This document shows positions 5,475-8,387 of a stretch of 8,387 bases of DNA, piece by piece. How positions within the stretch are numbered: the stretch's first letter is position 1; each line of letters opens with the position of its first letter. The stretch is from an uncultured Eggerthellaceae bacterium (GTDB lineage Bacteria > Actinomycetota > Coriobacteriia > Coriobacteriales > Eggerthellaceae). The stretch covers positions 53,223 through 61,609 of the forward strand of contig CAJUSL010000001.1 in NCBI GenBank assembly GCA_910589135.1. The letters are read 5' to 3'. Under the pieces are notes generated by a model. That model was not told the DNA's origin and made no database searches. It saw nothing but the letters and a program-made list of their open reading frames with translations. A program made the position numbers and the translations under genes.

Positions 5475-5534
5475 CGGCGAGCTGGCGCAGGCGGCGGGCG
5501 ACCGCCTAAAGCCAGGCGGCCACTCAACTCGCCG
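5475..5534 (+). promoter_or_regulatory. Folded csoR-copA intercistronic spacer
   Basis: An inner perfect hairpin, CCGCCT (5502-5507) and AGGCGG (5514-5519) around AAAGCC, sits inside an outer 7-bp pairing of CGGCGAG (5475-5481) with CTCGCCG (5528-5534). The structure starts just after the csoR stop and ends about 20 nt before the copA ribosome binding site. No T-run follows, so it is probably not a full terminator; it could set the ratio of CsoR to CopA through partial termination or RNA processing. Confidence 0.45.
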
Positions 5535-5566
5535 CCACCAACAAACGACAGGACAACGAGGCAACC

Positions 5567-7876
5567 ATGAAGCAAACCATCCGCCTAGCCATCGACGGCA
5601 TGCATTGCGCGAACTGCGCGGCCAACATCGAGAAGCACTACCGGGCGCTGCCAAGCGTCGAGGACGTCGCGGTCAACTTGGCGAACAACACCGGCCGCGT
5701 GACGTTCGACCCCGAAGCGGCTACGGTCGACGACATGCTGCGCGTCTTCGACGGCTTGTCGTTCACGGCCGAGATCATTCCCGAGGACGCCCCGCTTGTG
5801 GACGAGGACCGCCGCGCGAAGGAGGCGAAGCGCGCAAGGCATGACGTGCGCGTCTTCGCAACGGCCGCCGCGCTGACCGTCGCCATCGTCGCCATCGGCA
5901 TGATTCCCGGCTGGCACATGGCGGTTGGCGGCTGGCTTGCCGACGCGGTCGCGGGCGGCCACGCCACCCACGTGCAGGCGATGTTCGCCGCCAACGTCCT
6001 GCTTATGCTGCTGACCCTTCCCGTCCAATTCGGCTGCGGCGCCCGCTTTTATAAAGGTGCGGTCGGCGCGCTGAGAAGCGGCAGCGCGAACATGGACGTG
6101 CTGGTCGCGCTGGGAACCTCGATCGCCTTCCTCTTCTCGCTGTGGATCACGTTCCTTCCGGTCCTTGCCGACAACTGGACCGATGCCGAGGTTGCCCTGG
6201 GAATCAACGACGGCATGCCCTACTTCGAGACGTGCGCGATGCTCATCACGTTCGTGCTTTTGGGCAAGATTCTGGAAGCGCGCGCGAAAGGCGCCACCAA
6301 CCAGGCCATCGAAGCCCTCATGAACCTGACGCCTCCCACCGCGCGCGTGCTTCGCGGCGGCAGCGAGGCGGAGATTCCCTTGGCGCAGGTCATGGCGGGC
6401 GACCTGGTGCTGGTTCGTCCGGGCGAGAAGATGCCCGTCGACGGCGTGATCGCGGAAGGCGCCACCGAGGTGGACGAGTCCATGCTCACGGGCGAGGCGC
6501 TGCCGGTCGCGAAGGCCGAAGGCGACGAGGTGACGGGCGGCACGCAGAACACGACCGGCGCCGTCACCGTGCGCGCCTTGCGCGTCGGCGCCGATTCCAC
6601 GCTGGCGCGCATCGTCCGCGCCGTCGAGGACGCGCAGGGTTCGAAGGCCCCGGTGCAGCATATTGCCGACCGGATCGCCTCCATCTTCGTGCCCACCATC
6701 CTCGCCATCGCGGTCGTTACGTTCTGCGCGTGGTTCTTCTTCGTTCCGGACCTGGTGTCGAATGTGCCGCTGCCCATCGGCGATGTGCTGGTGCAGTCGC
6801 TGATGCCCGCCATCGCGGTCATTTGCGTCGCGTGCCCCTGCGCCTTGGGCTTGGCCACGCCCACGGCCCTCATGGTGGGCATGGGGAAGGGCGCCCAGCT
6901 CGGCGTGCTCATCAAGGACGGCGAAGTGCTGGAGCGCCTGTGCGGGCTGCAGGCCGCCGTGTTCGACAAGACGGGCACGCTGACCGAGGGCAAGCCGCAG
7001 GTTGTCGCATGCAGCGTGCCGGACGGCAAGCTGGGCCTCGTCGCGGCGCTCGAGTCCAAGAGCGAGCATCCGCTGGCGCGCGCGGTGGTCGCGTACGCGG
7101 AAGGCAGGGGGGTGGACGCTGCCACGCTGCCTGCGGTTGCCGATTTCCAGGCGATTCCGGGCGAAGGCGTGCGGGGCGTGGTGGGCGGACACGACGTGTT
7201 CGTGGGCGCGTCGCGCGGCCTGCCCGCAGATGCATGCGCAAGCGAAGGGTCGCTCGTCAGCATCGACGGCGCGCCCGTCGGGTCGTTCGTCTTCCGCGAC
7301 GAGCCGCGTCCCGATGCCAAGGCGGTCGTGCGCGAGCTGGCCGCCACGTACAGCGTCGACGCCTTCATGGTCACGGGAGACGCCCGGGCCACGGCCCTCG
7401 CCGTGGCCGACGAGGTGGGCATTCCCGCAGCGTGCGTGTTCGCGGAAGTGAAGCCGCTTCAGAAGGAGGCCATCGTCGCCGACGTGCGCGAAGGCGCCAG
7501 CGCCGGGGTCGATGCCCCCGCGAAGCCCCCGCGCCCCCGCGTCACCGCGTTCGTAGGCGACGGCATCAACGACGCGCCCGCCCTGGCGGCGGCCGACATC
7601 GGCGTGGCCATGGCCGCCGGCACCGACGTCGCACTCGATGCGGGCTCGGTCGTGCTCATGCGCAACAACCTGACGGACTTCGTCACGGCGATCCGCCTTT
7701 CGAAGGCCACCATGCGCAAGATCAAGCAGAACCTGTTCTGGGCGCTGGTCTACAACTGCATCATGATTCCGCTGGCTGCCGTGGGCATCCTGGCCCCCGC
7801 GCTTGCGGGCGCGGCCATGGCGCTTTCCAGCGTCAGCGTCGTCGGAAACTCCCTGCTGCTCAAGCGCTTCAGGTAA
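5567..7876 (+). CDS. copA: Cu(I)-exporting P1B-type ATPase
   Basis: This 769-residue heavy-metal pump uses ATP to push Cu(I) out across the cytoplasmic membrane. In order: one N-terminal metal-binding domain with GMHCANC (11-17, C14 and C17); two extra N-terminal helices (about 95-152); further helices to about 245; actuator loop TGE (308-310); the membrane metal site CPC (423-425); phosphorylated Asp in DKTGT (D467); the SEHP motif (H501, P502); and GDGINDAP (664-671). Late-helix Cu(I) signatures YN (729-730) and M751 with SS (754-755) mark the P1B-1 copper subtype. A Pro/Ala-rich stretch near 643-658 before GDGIND looks like a small insertion. ATG 5567 follows ACGAGG (5556-5561) by 5 nt. 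It is copper-induced through CsoR by position. Silver may also be carried. No CopZ chaperone gene is adjacent. Confidence 0.96.
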   Translation: MKQTIRLAIDGMHCANCAANIEKHYRALPSVEDVAVNLANNTGRVTFDPEAATVDDMLRVFDGLSFTAEIIPEDAPLVDEDRRAKEAKRARHDVRVFATAAALTVAIVAIGMIPGWHMAVGGWLADAVAGGHATHVQAMFAANVLLMLLTLPVQFGCGARFYKGAVGALRSGSANMDVLVALGTSIAFLFSLWITFLPVLADNWTDAEVALGINDGMPYFETCAMLITFVLLGKILEARAKGATNQAIEALMNLTPPTARVLRGGSEAEIPLAQVMAGDLVLVRPGEKMPVDGVIAEGATEVDESMLTGEALPVAKAEGDEVTGGTQNTTGAVTVRALRVGADSTLARIVRAVEDAQGSKAPVQHIADRIASIFVPTILAIAVVTFCAWFFFVPDLVSNVPLPIGDVLVQSLMPAIAVICVACPCALGLATPTALMVGMGKGAQLGVLIKDGEVLERLCGLQAAVFDKTGTLTEGKPQVVACSVPDGKLGLVAALESKSEHPLARAVVAYAEGRGVDAATLPAVADFQAIPGEGVRGVVGGHDVFVGASRGLPADACASEGSLVSIDGAPVGSFVFRDEPRPDAKAVVRELAATYSVDAFMVTGDARATALAVADEVGIPAACVFAEVKPLQKEAIVADVREGASAGVDAPAKPPRPRVTAFVGDGINDAPALAAADIGVAMAAGTDVALDAGSVVLMRNNLTDFVTAIRLSKATMRKIKQNLFWALVYNCIMIPLAAVGILAPALAGAAMALSSVSVVGNSLLLKRFR

Positions 7877-7964
7877 CACGACGATGCGCTAGGTAACGGG
7901 AAACAACGAACGCGTATCAGCACCGCCACACATTTCCCTCGCTGAACGGGCAAAACAGTGTGCT

Positions 7965-7973
7965 TGCTAGCAT
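7965..7973 (+). promoter_or_regulatory. Weak extended -10 candidate
   Basis: TGC followed by TAGCAT (4 of 6 to TATAAT) has the TGn extension that can replace a missing -35. It lies about 150 bp before the downstream exported-protein gene, and the hairpin at 7981-7997 would sit at the start of its leader. The evidence is thin. Confidence 0.25.
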
Positions 7974-7980
7974 GAACGAA

Positions 7981-7997
7981 AGGCGCGCAGAGCGCCT
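7981..7997. terminator. Hairpin downstream of copA
   Basis: AGGCGC (7981-7986) and GCGCCT (7992-7997) form a perfect stem around GCAGA, about 105 bp after the copA stop. No T-run follows on the plus strand, so it is either a factor-dependent terminator for the copper operon or an RNA structure in the next leader. Confidence 0.35.
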
Positions 7998-8122
7998 AGG
8001 GCGTCGCAGCTCGGCAAGCGCCAGCGCACGACGCCGTCAAGCGAAAACCGGCCGACGTGCCGCGCTGCCGTAACCAAAGGCAGGCGCGCCGCAGCCGAAG
8101 CGCCAGGGAGATGGGAGCGGTT

Positions 8123-8387
8123 ATGAAGGCACAGACGAAGCCCATGAGGACGGCAGGCATTCTCGCCCTCTGCATCGCCGTCGCGGCGGCGATGGCATGC
8201 GCGGCCCTCGCATACGGTGCGGTGTTCCCTTCGCAGGCATCGGCCGACATGGAAACGGTCACCCACGAAATCGAGCCCGAGGCCCAAAAGGAGCTCATCG
8301 AAATCGCCCGCGCCGACATGGCGGAAGGCGAGGACGTCACCGCCGATGTGGGCGGCACGCAGGTGTCTGCATCCAGCGCTGCCGACG
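8123..8387 (+). CDS. Exported protein of unknown function (3'-truncated)
   Basis: Only the first 88 codons lie in the window; the reading frame is open to the end. I do not recognise the family. The N-terminus is a classical secretion signal: positive n-region MKAQTKPMR (1-9), a hydrophobic core ILALCIAVAAAMACAALAYGAVF (landmarks 13-35) and a good signal-peptidase site ASA before D42 (39-41). The mature part seen so far is acidic (ETVTHEIEPEAQKELIEIARADMAEGED as composition, many Glu/Asp), with no Cys and one His. ATG 8123 is chosen because GGGAG (8113-8117) stands 5 nt before it; ATG 8111, in frame, is the alternative. Its place after copA leaves open a periplasmic or surface copper role, but nothing in the residues demands it. 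A membrane-anchored protein is possible if the signal is not cleaved. Confidence 0.65.
   Translation, partial: MKAQTKPMRTAGILALCIAVAAAMACAALAYGAVFPSQASADMETVTHEIEPEAQKELIEIARADMAEGEDVTADVGGTQVSASSAAD

Larger units (their letters stand above)
7877..8122. other. Intergenic stretch after copA
   Basis: No gene is evident in these 246 bp. They hold a 6-bp perfect hairpin at 7981-7997, a weak extended -10-like TGC-TAGCAT (7965-7973), and several partly self-complementary G+C-rich segments between about 8005 and 8110, for example CAGCGC/GCGCTG and CGGCA/TGCCG. The right end carries the ribosome binding site of the next gene. A minus-strand open frame crosses it, but it resembles no family and reads through the next gene. 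Confidence 0.5.

Noticed and set aside
5585..7879. A 764-codon open frame on the minus strand opposite copA
   Set aside because: It is the high-GC antisense shadow of copA. Its translation is His/Arg/Asp-rich with no family resemblance, while the plus strand has every P1B ATPase motif.
8189..8200. A lipobox around Cys26 of the exported protein
   Set aside because: The residues before the Cys are A-M-A, which does not fit the lipoprotein consensus, and a better ordinary signal-peptidase site lies at 39-41.

Overview
The window is a GC-rich chromosomal stretch (coding regions look about 63-66% G+C) with tightly packed genes, SD-led starts plus one probable leaderless start, and a TorD-family redox-enzyme chaperone. 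Together with the style of the proteins, this suggests a high-GC actinomycetote, most likely Coriobacteriia/Eggerthellaceae (Eggerthella, Gordonibacter and relatives). That assignment is inference from sequence style, not from a search.

Layout. (1) 1-425: an A+T-richer non-coding stretch with short GGAC/GTCC repeats, ending in a TATAAT and a strong ribosome binding site. (2) 426-1190 (+): TorD/DmsD-like molybdoenzyme maturation chaperone, followed at once by three tandem 20-bp repeat units and a perfect palindrome. (3) 1357-1986 (+): uracil phosphoribosyltransferase (upp). (4) 2137-4169 (+): a compact three-gene operon of a YtrA-type GntR repressor, an ABC ATPase and an ABC-2-type permease, under a near-consensus promoter whose start site is covered by a perfect inverted repeat. 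(5) 4285-4941 (-): a hemolysin III/PAQR-like seven-helix membrane protein, convergent with the ABC operon and probably read from a leaderless mRNA. (6) 5063-7876 (+): a copper-efflux operon, csoR then copA, with the likely CsoR operator inside the promoter. (7) 7877-8387: an intergenic stretch, then the first 88 codons of an unrecognised exported protein cut off by the window end.

How the genes work together. CsoR carries the Cys-His-Cys copper site and should release its operator when Cu(I) rises, allowing transcription of the Cu(I)-exporting P1B-type ATPase. The GntR-ABC unit looks self-regulated: a repressor lacking a large effector domain, a transporter ATPase and a six-helix permease, with permease translation coupled to the ATPase by a 4-base overlap. 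TorD and upp look like stand-alone genes here; no molybdoenzyme partner of TorD is visible.

No wholly new system is evident. The most interesting signals are regulatory: the two operator-promoter architectures, the leaderless membrane-protein gene, the 20-bp tandem repeats between torD and upp, and the folded csoR-copA spacer.
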